Origin: Actinomycetota bacterium
Lineage (GTDB): Bacteria; Actinomycetota; Geothermincolia; Geothermincolales; RBG-13-55-18
Reading direction: 5' to 3'
Length of the DNA: 64,000 nt
Assembly: GCA_014360645.1 (NCBI GenBank)
Contig: JACIXD010000005.1
Span: 186,001 to 250,000, forward strand
Positions 52,717-61,163 of the stretch are shown piece after piece. Each line of letters begins with the position of its first letter. The stretch's first letter is position 1. The notes beneath the pieces are model-generated. The model worked only from the letters and a program-made list of their open reading frames with translations. It was not told the origin of the DNA and did not search any database. Both the position numbers and the translations under genes were made by a program.

Positions 52717-54135
52717 ATGGAGGAAACAGCGCGCATAGACGGCCATCTCGCAAAAACGCTTTCCAGGTGGGAGCTGTTGGCCATCGGGTTGGGGGCGGTG
52801 ATCGGATGGTCCTGGGTCATCTATTCGGGGATATGGAGCTCGGACGGGGGAACGCTCGGAGGCATCCTCGCTTTTGTGGCCTGCGGCCTGCTCTGCAGTT
52901 TTGTAGGCCTGGTATACGCCGAGCTCACATCCGCATTTCCTCGCGCTGGAGGGGAAGTCATTTTCGCTTTTGAGGGCATAGGTGAAAGGGCTGCCATTGC
53001 GGTGTCCTGGGGCATGATCCTTCTGTGGGGAGGACTGATAGTCATAGAAACATTGATGTTTCCCGTAATACTGGAAGGCTTTGGCATTAATGTCCCCAAG
53101 TTCGGCGAACTGTACAGCATAGGAGGCTCCCCTGTCTATTTGAGTTATCTGCTGGTTTCGTTGTTGGGCAACGCTGTTTTTGCATGCTTGAATTTCCGTG
53201 GTGCTAAGATATCAGGTGTCTTTCAGACATTCGCCGTTGCCGTGCTCCTGATTGCCGCCCTGTTCTTTGCGGGCAGCGGCGTCATCAAGGGCTCGCCTCA
53301 GAACGCCAAACCTCTCTTTGGAGAACTGGATGGGCTGGCCTTGGTGTTTCTCATGGTGCCCGGGTTTTTATCCGGTTTCAACGCCATACCGCAAGCATCC
53401 GAGGAAACGGCGGTGAGCAGCAGAAGCATGGGGAGACTGGTGGTCTACACCGTTTGGGGATCCGTCCTCTTCTACGTGCTCATAATCCTCGGTCTTGGCT
53501 TTGCTGCCGACCTCACGCTGAGGTCTGGCGAAGGGCTGGTGGTCCTGGATGCCATCGATCAGCTTTTCGGCGGTTCAGATGTCGCAAGGATTTTCGTCAC
53601 CTTTGCAGCCTTGATGGGCATGCTGACGACGTGGAACGCGGCCTATATGGCCGGCAGCAGGCTCATCCTGGGACTTGCGCGCGCGAAGTTCATCCCGGAG
53701 AGGATAGCGGTGATACACCCGAAACACAGGACTCCCTCGCGCATCATCACCATGCTCTTCCTTTTCAGTACCGCCTTCTGTCTGCTCGGCACCAGCAAGG
53801 CCATCTATGTAGGGATTGTGAATATCTTTTCCCTGTTCCTGGTGGTGACTTGGATGTTGGTCTCGATATCTTTTCTCAGGCTGCGGTCGAGGAGGCCCGA
53901 TCTGGAAAGGCCCTATCGAGTGCCTGCAGGGAAGTTTATAGGATGGGTGGCAACCATTTTTGCCGCTGCGTATATCCTGGTATATACGCCTATAAGCCCG
54001 GGCGGCCTGAGCTGGGGTGAATGGCTGGCTACAGGGGTTATCATCTTGGTGATGATCATCACTTATTTCGCTTGGAACGCCAGGAAAGGTTATCTTGCGC
54101 CCGAAGAAAGGAGGAGGAGGCTCACCGCGACATGA
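52717..54135 (+). CDS. APC family permease
   Basis: A 472-residue membrane permease with about twelve hydrophobic segments, in the amino acid/polyamine/organocation family. LSRWELLAIGLGAVIGWSWVIY is the first-helix signature region, FVGLVYAELTSAFPRAGGEV and YMAGSRLILGLARAKFIPE (cytoplasmic loop) are family features. Probably imports an amino acid or related zwitterion into the pathway of the preceding CoA-transferase. GGGAGGGG precedes the ATG. It ends close to the convergent TetR gene. Confidence 0.85.
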   Translation: MEETARIDGHLAKTLSRWELLAIGLGAVIGWSWVIYSGIWSSDGGTLGGILAFVACGLLCSFVGLVYAELTSAFPRAGGEVIFAFEGIGERAAIAVSWGMILLWGGLIVIETLMFPVILEGFGINVPKFGELYSIGGSPVYLSYLLVSLLGNAVFACLNFRGAKISGVFQTFAVAVLLIAALFFAGSGVIKGSPQNAKPLFGELDGLALVFLMVPGFLSGFNAIPQASEETAVSSRSMGRLVVYTVWGSVLFYVLIILGLGFAADLTLRSGEGLVVLDAIDQLFGGSDVARIFVTFAALMGMLTTWNAAYMAGSRLILGLARAKFIPERIAVIHPKHRTPSRIITMLFLFSTAFCLLGTSKAIYVGIVNIFSLFLVVTWMLVSISFLRLRSRRPDLERPYRVPAGKFIGWVATIFAAAYILVYTPISPGGLSWGEWLATGVIILVMIITYFAWNARKGYLAPEERRRRLTAT

Positions 54136-54230
54136 TGTTCGATGCAGAAATGCATGGGATAGCTGATACTTGCCCGGGCTATCCGTATATATAACTGGAA
54201 GCTTTCGACCATATCCTGATCAGGATGGGA

Positions 54231-54908
54231 TCAGGTATTTGCCGGGGGTTTCCCCCGGGCTTTTTTTGAAACGTTCTTTTTCGAAGAAGCCGGTTTCACC
54301 TCGCGATCCTGCCTCGCTTTCAAGCCATTGAGCATGACATCGGCTATCTTGGCGAAGACGAGCTCGACATCTCCGAGTTGTCTGAAGAGAGTGTCGTAGA
54401 AAGCAATGGTCAACTCGCTGAACCCGAGCAACATATATGAGGTTACGACGGGGTCGACATCACGGAACACACCCTCCTCAATGCACTTCTTAACCAGGTC
54501 CTCTACGAGCTGGTAATACTCCTGCAGGACCGAAGCCGCGGTACCTGCGAAATGACGGTTGTCGCCGAAAAACGAGGTGATCCAGAGCTGGGCCAGTTCT
54601 TTATGCCTGACTCCCAGGAGAACATCGAGTTTAAGCAGCTCGACGAGCGCTTCCAGGCTATCTCCTTCCGACTCGACTATTGCCTTCGCCTTTTCCATCC
54701 ATGCGTCATTGCTTTCGCGCAGGGCCTGAATATAGAGGTCTTCTTTGTTCTTGAAATAGAGATATATGGTGCCCTTACCGATACCGCTCATTTCGGCGAT
54801 GTGGTTGATGTTCGCTCTCTGGTAGCCTTTTTTTACGAATTCTTTGGCCGCCGTTTCGATTATCTTCTTCCTCTTCTTGTCTCTAGAATCGGATTTTATA
54901 CCGGCCAT
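54231..54908 (-). CDS. TetR/AcrR family transcriptional regulator
   Basis: A 225-residue regulator. The N-terminal HTH runs from KIIETAAKEFVKKGYQRANINHIAEMSGIGKGTIYLYFKNKEDL, typical TetR; the C-terminal ligand domain is generic (FadR/QacR-type). The C-terminus is basic (PASSKKNVSKKARGK). It faces the CaiB operon convergently; the promoter palindrome at 50517 is a good candidate operator. Base composition is similar to that block. Confidence 0.88.
   Translation of the reverse strand: MAGIKSDSRDKKRKKIIETAAKEFVKKGYQRANINHIAEMSGIGKGTIYLYFKNKEDLYIQALRESNDAWMEKAKAIVESEGDSLEALVELLKLDVLLGVRHKELAQLWITSFFGDNRHFAGTAASVLQEYYQLVEDLVKKCIEEGVFRDVDPVVTSYMLLGFSELTIAFYDTLFRQLGDVELVFAKIADVMLNGLKARQDREVKPASSKKNVSKKARGKPPANT
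54241..54267 (+). terminator. Intrinsic terminator of the CaiB/APC operon
   Basis: GCCGGGGG-TTT-CCCCCGGGC with one bulge, followed by TTTTTTT. It lies about 105 bases after the permease stop and inside the last codons of the convergent TetR gene, so the two transcripts overlap in antisense. Confidence 0.65.
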
Positions 54909-55020
54909 CCCATCTCCTCTCCATCATGAAAGATTATACGACATACGACTTGTTGTGATGAGGCACGGGGCCATGCAATCGTGGGTAAGGCCGGCCAGTG
55001 TCGGCACATATCCCTCCTGC

Positions 55021-57210
55021 CTATTCCTCCATGACCACGCGCACGTCGCCCTGCTTGTCGATGACGCTGAAGACGGTGACCTCTTCCTCGCGGCGGAAGA
55101 GTAAAGACAGCCTAGCCTGACCTACGCGCAGGTTGCGCAGGGTGACCTTCTCCAGCCAGGGAGGGAGGCAGGGGTTGTTGACGTAGAGCACACCCTTGGC
55201 GGCGTCAGGGGAGAGCCCCAGCAGCGACTGCAGGATGAGGAATATGGCGCCGGATGCCCATGCCTGGGGGCTGCACGCCACGGGGTAGGGAACGGGTTCG
55301 GCGAAACGCCCCCGCCTGAAGCCGCAAAAGAGCTCCGGCAGGCGCAGGTCGTTCATGCTCACGGCGGCTCGATAGATCCCCTCCACCACCCCCAGGAGGG
55401 CGTCGCGCTCGCCGTAGCGCTTGACGCCCTTGAGGATGATGGCGTTGTCGTGCGGCCAGATGCTGCCGTTATGGTAACTTATGGGATTGTAGTAGAACTC
55501 GCGCGTGCTCAGGGTGCGGATGCCCCAGCCCGAGAACATGTCGTTGTCGGTGAGGCGCGCGATGACCCGGTGCGCACGCTCCGGCGCCGGCAGGCCGGTG
55601 AAGAGCAAGTGCCCCCCGTTGGAGGACACCGCGCGCACGGGCCTTTTCTCCCCGTCCAGCGCGATGACGTAGAACCCAAGCTCCTCGTCCCAGAAGAGCT
55701 CCTCCACGCGGCGGCGCAGCTCCTCCGCCTCCCCCACCAGCCGCTTCCCCTTCTCCAGATCACCCTGGAAGATGTAGAGTTCTCCCAGTCGGCGCTTGGC
55801 GTAATAGACGTATCCCTGGGTCTCCACCGTGGCCACGGGCGGGCAGGGGAGCCTACCCCCGGGCAGGAGAATGGAGTCCCCGGAATCTTTCCAGAACTGG
55901 TTGGTGAGACCCCTCTCGCTGCGGCGGCTGTATTCCACCAGGCCGTCGCCGTCCAGGTCTCCGTACTCGTCGATCCACCGCAGCGCCGCTTCCACGTTAT
56001 CCTCCAGGGCGTTGAAGGTGTCCATGTCGTCGGTCCATTTCAGGTACTCGGTGAGCAGGAGGAGGAAAAGGGGCGTGGAATCAACGGAGCCGTAGTAGGG
56101 GGTATGGGGGATCTCCCCTCTCCGCGCCATCTCGCCCTGCCTGATCTCGTGCAGGATCTTACCCGGCTCCTCGTCCCGCCAGTCGTCCACCTCTCTGCCC
56201 TGGAAGGCGGCGAGGAAGTGGAGGCTGTCGCGCGCCAGGTCCGGCTTGAGCATGAGGGCCTCATAGCAGGTGATGAGGGCGTCTCGCCCGAAAGGCGCCG
56301 AGTACCACGGCACTCCCCCCACGATGATATCCCCGTAGCGGGTGCGGGTGTGCAGGGCCCTGAGATCGCGCACGCTGCGCTGGATGATGAGGTCGAAGAC
56401 GTTATTGTCGGTATCGATGCGGGTGGCCGGCTCCACCCATTCCTCGTAGGAACGGCGGAGATCGGCGCGGGCTTCGCTGAAACCGACCAGCTCCTTTTCC
56501 TCCCCTTCCTCCAGGGGGATCACGTGAAGCTCGAGGAGCTCCAACTCGTACTGGTTGAGGAGGAAATGGAAGGTCACCTCTACCCCCGCCCGTCCCAGCC
56601 GCCATCCGTCGGGCCGGCGCGAGAAGACGATGCGCGTGCTGCGCCGCATGCGGTCGGTGCCGGTGTAGGAGAGCACGAAGGCGCCGTTCTCCACCCGGGG
56701 GCGGTGCAGGCGGCCGCGTTTCTCCCGGCGCATGCCGCGCACCTCGAAGATGTCCGCGAAGTCGGAGGTGAAGGCGAGGCTGAAGCTGAGGTGCACGGGG
56801 GCTATATGATAGTTGCGGATATAGAGCCGTTCGATGAGCCCGTTGCGGATGAGCCGGCTGCGCCGGATGCTCACGGAGTCCTGCGGGATCACCGCCTCGC
56901 CGTCGGAGATGATGTCGGGGTTGGAGAGGTGGATGTTGGCCATATACCCGCGCTCCACGGAGGAGGAGAGGAACAGCGGGGGCATGCCCTCCACCCGCGT
57001 CTCCAGGCTGGAGAGGAAACGGGTGTCGCGGTAATAGAGGCCCAGTCCGGCCCGGTTGCCGTGGGACATGTCCCCGTTCTCATAGGTGTAGAGGAAGTAC
57101 TCTCCCTCCTTGATGATCAGGGACTGCCGGGGCACCTCGCTGACGATGAAGGGTAACCCGCCGCTGCTCTCGAGACACAGGGAACCTTCACCCGGGACCA
57201 TCTCCTCCAT
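55021..57210 (-). CDS. Amylo-alpha-1,6-glucosidase / glycogen debranching-type enzyme
   Basis: A 729-residue protein with the N-terminal glycogen debranching domain (SGGLPFIVSEVPRQSLIIKEGEYFLYTYENGDMS, LGLYYRDTRFLSSLE) and a C-terminal six-hairpin GDE domain (GVPWYSAPFGRDALITCYEALML, HTPYYGSVDSTPLFLLLL, GDLDGDGLVEYSRRSERGL, ISYHNGSIWPHDNAII). This architecture is used for glucan and trehalose-type hydrolysis in bacteria. ATG 57210 with a GAGG upstream is chosen; a longer frame runs to 57351. The start region is duplicated (see repeat at 57191). Confidence 0.87.
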   Translation of the reverse strand: MEEMVPGEGSLCLESSGGLPFIVSEVPRQSLIIKEGEYFLYTYENGDMSHGNRAGLGLYYRDTRFLSSLETRVEGMPPLFLSSSVERGYMANIHLSNPDIISDGEAVIPQDSVSIRRSRLIRNGLIERLYIRNYHIAPVHLSFSLAFTSDFADIFEVRGMRREKRGRLHRPRVENGAFVLSYTGTDRMRRSTRIVFSRRPDGWRLGRAGVEVTFHFLLNQYELELLELHVIPLEEGEEKELVGFSEARADLRRSYEEWVEPATRIDTDNNVFDLIIQRSVRDLRALHTRTRYGDIIVGGVPWYSAPFGRDALITCYEALMLKPDLARDSLHFLAAFQGREVDDWRDEEPGKILHEIRQGEMARRGEIPHTPYYGSVDSTPLFLLLLTEYLKWTDDMDTFNALEDNVEAALRWIDEYGDLDGDGLVEYSRRSERGLTNQFWKDSGDSILLPGGRLPCPPVATVETQGYVYYAKRRLGELYIFQGDLEKGKRLVGEAEELRRRVEELFWDEELGFYVIALDGEKRPVRAVSSNGGHLLFTGLPAPERAHRVIARLTDNDMFSGWGIRTLSTREFYYNPISYHNGSIWPHDNAIILKGVKRYGERDALLGVVEGIYRAAVSMNDLRLPELFCGFRRGRFAEPVPYPVACSPQAWASGAIFLILQSLLGLSPDAAKGVLYVNNPCLPPWLEKVTLRNLRVGQARLSLLFRREEEVTVFSVIDKQGDVRVVMEE

Positions 57211-57278
57211 CACCTGCCTCGAGCAAGTGGCCCGCATGGTGTCGCCGCTCGCGACCCTCCCGGGACCATCTCCTTCAT
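57191..57278 (-). repeat. Duplicated gene-start segment, 68-bp spacing
   Basis: The minus-strand sequence ATGGAGGAGATGGTCCCGGG (57210-57191), the start of the debranching enzyme gene, recurs as ATGAAGGAGATGGTCCCGGG (57278-57259). The upstream copy starts a frame that ends after 22 codons. It is the third case here of a gene end copied in tandem. Confidence 0.8.
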
Positions 57279-57806
57279 AACCCGCCGTAACCCCCCTGCG
57301 CGGGCGGGAGGACCGGTACAACGAACTCTGCCCCCGCTCCCGCAGTAACATCCATAACCTGTCGTCACACTCCTAGCGGGACTCCCGCCCCCGAAGAATA
57401 CGCGATATCTACAGGGATACACAGAACGCGGCCGCGGTCAAGGTGGTCTGCCCGGCCCGGAGCCCTCTCTTTCCACGGCACGATAACGCCATCATTCCCG
57501 GTTTTTCGCACCGGCAAACCCCGCCCTTTCCCCGTCTGGGAACTTGGGAGGACTCCTCGCCGTCGGAGTTTAACGAAAGCGTCCCGTGGAAAGAATGGTA
57601 TTTGAACGGGATTCAATCGGGTTCTCCGAGAGCTTCCAGGTTACAAACGCGGCGGTGCCGTTTCTATGGATTCCGATGATGCCCGTGGAATCGGGAAACG
57701 GATAGGGAAACGGAATCCGGAAACGGAATGACGATGGGGTAACCATGTTGGCGGAAGTGAGTTTACCTGATGGGCATATAGAACGCGTAAAAGGAGGTCG
57801 ATCGGA
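57279..57806. other. Intergenic with short iterations
   Basis: About 530 bases between divergent genes. GGGAAACGG recurs at 57693, 57705 and (CGGAAACGG) 57718, 12-13 bases apart, about 90 bases before the glycosyltransferase start. These iterations could be regulatory or a slippage tract. No gene seen. Confidence 0.5.
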
Positions 57807-58874
57807 TTGCGTATCGCCATGGTGGCGCCGGTATGGATACCCATCCCCCCCGATGGATACGGGGGGATAGAGAGAGTGCTCAAGCTGCTGGTCGACGAAC
57901 TGGTGGATCGGGGCGAGGAGGTGACCCTTTTCGCGGCGGGCGATTGCAGGACCCGCGCCCGGCAGCGCATCGTGCTCGAACATGCTCCCACGCAGCATAT
58001 GGGCGAGACCCTTTTCGACGCCCTCCACGTGGGGCAGGCCTACCGGGAGATCAGCGCCGGCGGTTTCGACATCGTCCACGACCATTCCGGCTTCCTGGGC
58101 CCGGCCTTCGCCGGCCTGCTGCCGCTGCCCGTGGTCCATACCCTCCACGGGCCCTTCACCCGCGACACGCGGCTCTTTTACGAGAACTTCAAGAACGACT
58201 GCTGGTACGTGGCCATCAGCCGCAAGCAGATGGACGGGTGCCCGGGCCTGAACTACTTGGGAGTGGTGCCCAACGGGGTGGACGTCGAGGAGTACCGCCT
58301 CCAGGGGGAGAAGGATGACTACCTGGTCTGCGTGAGCCGCATATGCGAAGCCAAGGGTACGGAGAACGCCGTGCGCCTGGCCCTTAAGACGGGCCACCGC
58401 ATCCTCCTGGCGGGAAAGATCGACCCCGGGGCGGACCGGGAATATTTCGAGACGCGCGTGAAGCCGCTCCTGGACGGCGAGCGCGCCGTCTACCTGGGGG
58501 AGGTGTCCCAGGAGGAGAAGGTGCGGCTGGTATCGCGAGCCCGCGCCTTCATCTTCCCCATCCAGTGGGAGGAGCCCTTCGGCCTGGTGATGGCCGAAGC
58601 CCTGGCGTGCGGTACGCCGGTGCTGGCCACGCGCTGGGGGGCGGTGCCCGAGGTGGTGGAACACGGGGTGACCGGGTTCCTCGCCGATACCCCCGAGGAG
58701 CTAGAGCCCTACCTGGAACGTATTGACGAGATAGACCCGGCGGCCTGCCGGCGCGCGGCGGAGGAGCGCTTCAGCCCGCGCGCCATGGCCGACAGCTATC
58801 TCGAGATATACCGCAAAGCCCTGGAGGCGGAGGCCCTAATGGGGTCAGATCTTCGATCTTCGATCATGACATGA
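57807..58874 (+). CDS. Glycosyltransferase family 4 protein
   Basis: A 355-residue GT4 enzyme transferring sugar from a nucleotide donor. MRIAMVAPVWIPIPPDGYGGIERVL opens it, HDHSGFLGPAFAG and HTLHGPFTRDTRLF follow, VPNGVDVEEYRL and SRAFIFPIQWEEPFGLVMAEALACGTPVLA carry the EX7E donor-binding motif. TTG 57807 has GGAGG upstream. The last 11 residues (MGSDLRSSIMT) are encoded by a REP-like element, so the natural stop has been replaced by one inside the element. Confidence 0.87.
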   Translation: MRIAMVAPVWIPIPPDGYGGIERVLKLLVDELVDRGEEVTLFAAGDCRTRARQRIVLEHAPTQHMGETLFDALHVGQAYREISAGGFDIVHDHSGFLGPAFAGLLPLPVVHTLHGPFTRDTRLFYENFKNDCWYVAISRKQMDGCPGLNYLGVVPNGVDVEEYRLQGEKDDYLVCVSRICEAKGTENAVRLALKTGHRILLAGKIDPGADREYFETRVKPLLDGERAVYLGEVSQEEKVRLVSRARAFIFPIQWEEPFGLVMAEALACGTPVLATRWGAVPEVVEHGVTGFLADTPEELEPYLERIDEIDPAACRRAAEERFSPRAMADSYLEIYRKALEAEALMGSDLRSSIMT

Positions 58875-58926
58875 CCGAATGTCTTCCCCCGGCCTCCCTC
58901 CATCAAAGATCGAAGATGCGACCCCA
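58838..58926 (+). repeat. REP/BIME-like inverted pair at a gene end
   Basis: TAATGGGGTCAGATCTTCGA then TCTTCGATCATGAC (58838-58871) and CATCAAAGATCGAAGATGCG then ACCCCA (58901-58926) are inverted arms about 30 bases apart. The left arm encodes the C-terminus of the glycosyltransferase. Such paired palindromes form a long hairpin. Confidence 0.9.
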
Positions 58927-59027
58927 AAGCTCACCTGGTATGGTGAAAAGGAACGGGGCCCGGTCCCGGTGGAGGTAGAGCGGCGTGGGGACCGGGCACA
59001 GGGAATGCTGGGCAAGGGAGGAAGGTC

Positions 59028-60185
59028 TTGCACTACGACGCGATGGTCATCGGGGCGGGTCCAGCCGGCTGCATGGCGGCCCGCACCTTGACGCGGGCGG
59101 GCTTTAAGGTGCTGCTGCTGGAGAAGGAGAGGATACCCAGGGACAAGGCCTGCGGTGGGTTCCTGCCCCCCGGCGCGGTTCGGATGGTGGAGGAATCCTT
59201 CGGCCCCATACCCGCCGACTGCCTAGCGCAGGATCCGGAGATGCTGGGTGCCCGCCTGCTGTGCGAGGGAGGAGGGGAATACGAGCTGCCTTTCCCCTCT
59301 CCCGGGCTCGCGGTGGACCGCCGCCGTTTCGACGCCTTTCTGGCCGAGGAGTGCGGCGCCGAGCTCAGGGATGGCAGGGAGGTCGAGGAGTTCACCGCCC
59401 TGCGGTTCAACGTGCACCTGGTGGCCGTGGGGGAGGAGGGGCGCGAGGAACTGTCGTCCACCTACCTGGTGGCGGCGGACGGCGCCGATTCCCTTTCCCT
59501 GCGCCTGCTGCGTCCGGAGTTTCACCGCCTGTACGCCGTCCCCGCCCTGGGGTACGGCATGCTGGTGAGCGGCGAGGGGGATCTGGACTGGGACCCGCGC
59601 TGGATGGGGCTGGCCTTGCTGCGCAGGGGCAGCGGCCTGGCACGCTTCTTCAGGCGCGGCGACCTGGTGGTGTTGGCGGTGAACATCATGCCTGGCAGGG
59701 AATGGAAAGTGGAGCTGGACCGACTCATGGTCTTCCTGCGCGAGCGGGTGGGCCTGCGTATGGAGGGGGAGATGGTGCGCAGGACGGCGGCCTCCAACCG
59801 TATGGGGTCGGCGGGCCACTACAACCTGGGCGCGGGATGCGCGTTGCTGGCGGGGGAGGCGGCCGGGCTGCTGGATCCCTGGGGGTTCGGCATCAGGCTG
59901 GCCCTGGAGAGCGGCCGTGTGGCGGCGGAATCCCTGGTGGAGAGCGCGGGGGAGCGCATCACTCCCCACGTGCGCTACCGCTACCGCATGCGGGGGATCC
60001 TGGAGAGGGAGGCCGGCCAGCGCAAGAAACTAGGCGGGCTGGTTGGCGAACTCGACACCTCCTCCCTCTCCTCAGGGAAGAACGCCCGCCGCGATTTTAA
60101 TGGGGTCAGATCTTCGATCTTCGGTCACGACAGAACCCAGCGCCTTTCCCTTGCATCCCGACTCCATCGAAGATCGAAGATGTGA
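59028..60185 (+). CDS. Geranylgeranyl reductase-type FAD-dependent oxidoreductase
   Basis: A 385-residue flavoprotein. The N-terminus YDAMVIGAGPAGCMAARTLTRAGFKVLLLEKE is the FAD-binding fold; CGGFLPPGAV and AADGADSLSLRLLRP fit the geranylgeranyl reductase family, which reduces isoprenoid chains of lipids or quinones. TTG 59028 has GGAGGAAGG before it. The last part of the protein (about residues 358-385, FNGVRSSIFGHDRTQR and onward) is encoded by a REP-like element and ends in its right arm, so the native C-terminus was probably near residue 355. Confidence 0.8.
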   Translation: MHYDAMVIGAGPAGCMAARTLTRAGFKVLLLEKERIPRDKACGGFLPPGAVRMVEESFGPIPADCLAQDPEMLGARLLCEGGGEYELPFPSPGLAVDRRRFDAFLAEECGAELRDGREVEEFTALRFNVHLVAVGEEGREELSSTYLVAADGADSLSLRLLRPEFHRLYAVPALGYGMLVSGEGDLDWDPRWMGLALLRRGSGLARFFRRGDLVVLAVNIMPGREWKVELDRLMVFLRERVGLRMEGEMVRRTAASNRMGSAGHYNLGAGCALLAGEAAGLLDPWGFGIRLALESGRVAAESLVESAGERITPHVRYRYRMRGILEREAGQRKKLGGLVGELDTSSLSSGKNARRDFNGVRSSIFGHDRTQRLSLASRLHRRSKM

Positions 60186-60190
60186 CCCCA
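60099..60190 (+). repeat. REP/BIME-like inverted pair shared by two gene ends
   Basis: TAATGGGGTCAGATCTTCGA then TCTTCGGTCACGAC (60099-60132) and CCATCGAAGATCGAAGATGT then GACCCCACC (60164-60192). It sits between convergent genes, and both genes read into it: the flavoprotein on the plus strand and the ATC-hydrolase-like gene on the minus strand. Their reading frames overlap across the whole element. Confidence 0.92.
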
Positions 60191-60909
60191 CCTAGCTGGT
60201 CGGGGCCCCTGGTCACCAACGTCCAGATCGCTCCCGCGACACTCTTGAGGGCCTGCATGGCCAGCTTTTCCCGCAGCCCCGGCACCTCGAGGCGTGGGGG
60301 GAATTCTCCCGGCGTGGCCTGCGGGGAAGGCTTGCTCGCCTCGCGGCGTGCGAGGGGCAGCTCGATCACCGCCCGGCAACAGGGGTCGCCTCGCGAAAGC
60401 AGCTCGGTTATCTCCGGAATCTTGAGGTCTGGGTTGAGCGCGGAGAAAGTCCCCGCCTCCATGGCCACCATGAGCTCGGAGCAGACCTCGGGGCAGCGCT
60501 CGAGCTCCCGCGCGGCGGGACAGTAGCGCTCCTCCTTCACCGCGCGCCCCCGGGTCTCCTCGGTCCAGATCCCCCTCACCCCCACCAGCCCGTCCTCGTA
60601 GTCGAGTACGCGCCCCAGGCTGCGCGCGTCGTAGGGATCGATATCCAGGGCCTCGCGCAGGATGGGCGCACGGTCCTCGCCGATACGGTAGAAGACGTAC
60701 TGCAGGGCACGCACCCCGCGTTCCCCAAAGCGGGCGTGGAGCTCGGGCAGCAGCCACGCCAGGCTGCGCATGGTGATGCGCATGGGCACCTCGCGGTGCC
60801 AGGAGGGATCCAGGAGTTCCGCGGGCTTCGGATGCAGGGACCAAGCCGCCGCCCCGTAAGCGACCATGCCGAGGACCACAGCCCTTTTGACTTTCCTGTA
60901 CACTCCCAT
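60106..60909 (-). CDS. L-2-amino-thiazoline-4-carboxylate hydrolase-like protein
   Basis: A 267-residue protein matching the ATC hydrolase-like family by pattern: SWHREVPMRITMRSLAWLLPEL, RALQYVFYRIGEDRAPILREALDI, VKEERYCPAARELERCPEVCSELMVAME and LNPDLKIPEITELLSRGDPCCRAVIEL. True ATC hydrolase acts in bacterial cysteine synthesis from thiazoline, but many relatives have other roles. The N-terminus has a hydrophobic stretch (RAVVLGMVAYGAAAWSL). The C-terminal tail (GVTSSIFDGVGMQGK and onward to RDRRSKI) comes from the REP-like element. Start at 60909 or 60915. Confidence 0.7.
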   Translation of the reverse strand: MGVYRKVKRAVVLGMVAYGAAAWSLHPKPAELLDPSWHREVPMRITMRSLAWLLPELHARFGERGVRALQYVFYRIGEDRAPILREALDIDPYDARSLGRVLDYEDGLVGVRGIWTEETRGRAVKEERYCPAARELERCPEVCSELMVAMEAGTFSALNPDLKIPEITELLSRGDPCCRAVIELPLARREASKPSPQATPGEFPPRLEVPGLREKLAMQALKSVAGAIWTLVTRGPDQLGGVTSSIFDGVGMQGKGAGFCRDRRSKI

Positions 60910-60966
60910 CTCCATCTCCCTCCCCTTACGGCAGGCCCCAACCACCTCCTGTAGGGATTATAACCG

Positions 60967-61107
60967 GGTGGGGTCGTATCTTCGATCTTCAATCATGATA
61001 TTCCGGCAATAGGAGTAATAGAGGTCACTTATCCAATCTTCGAATACATACGACAGAGTGTTTACCCCAGGCCTCTCGACGCAATCGAAGATGAAAGATA
61101 CGAACCC
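60967..61107 (+). repeat. REP/BIME-like inverted pair, diverged
   Basis: GGGTCGTATCTTCGATCTTC then AATCATGAT (60971-60999) and GCAATCGAAGATGAAAGATA then CGAACCC (61081-61107). The arms are about 80 bases apart and diverged from the pairs at 58838 and 60099. It lies in the 250-base gap between two minus-strand genes. Confidence 0.75.
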
Positions 61108-61163
61108 GCGCTACCGCTTTCCACACAAGTCGAAGTCTGTGGAGACAACCCCTCCCGGTCGCC

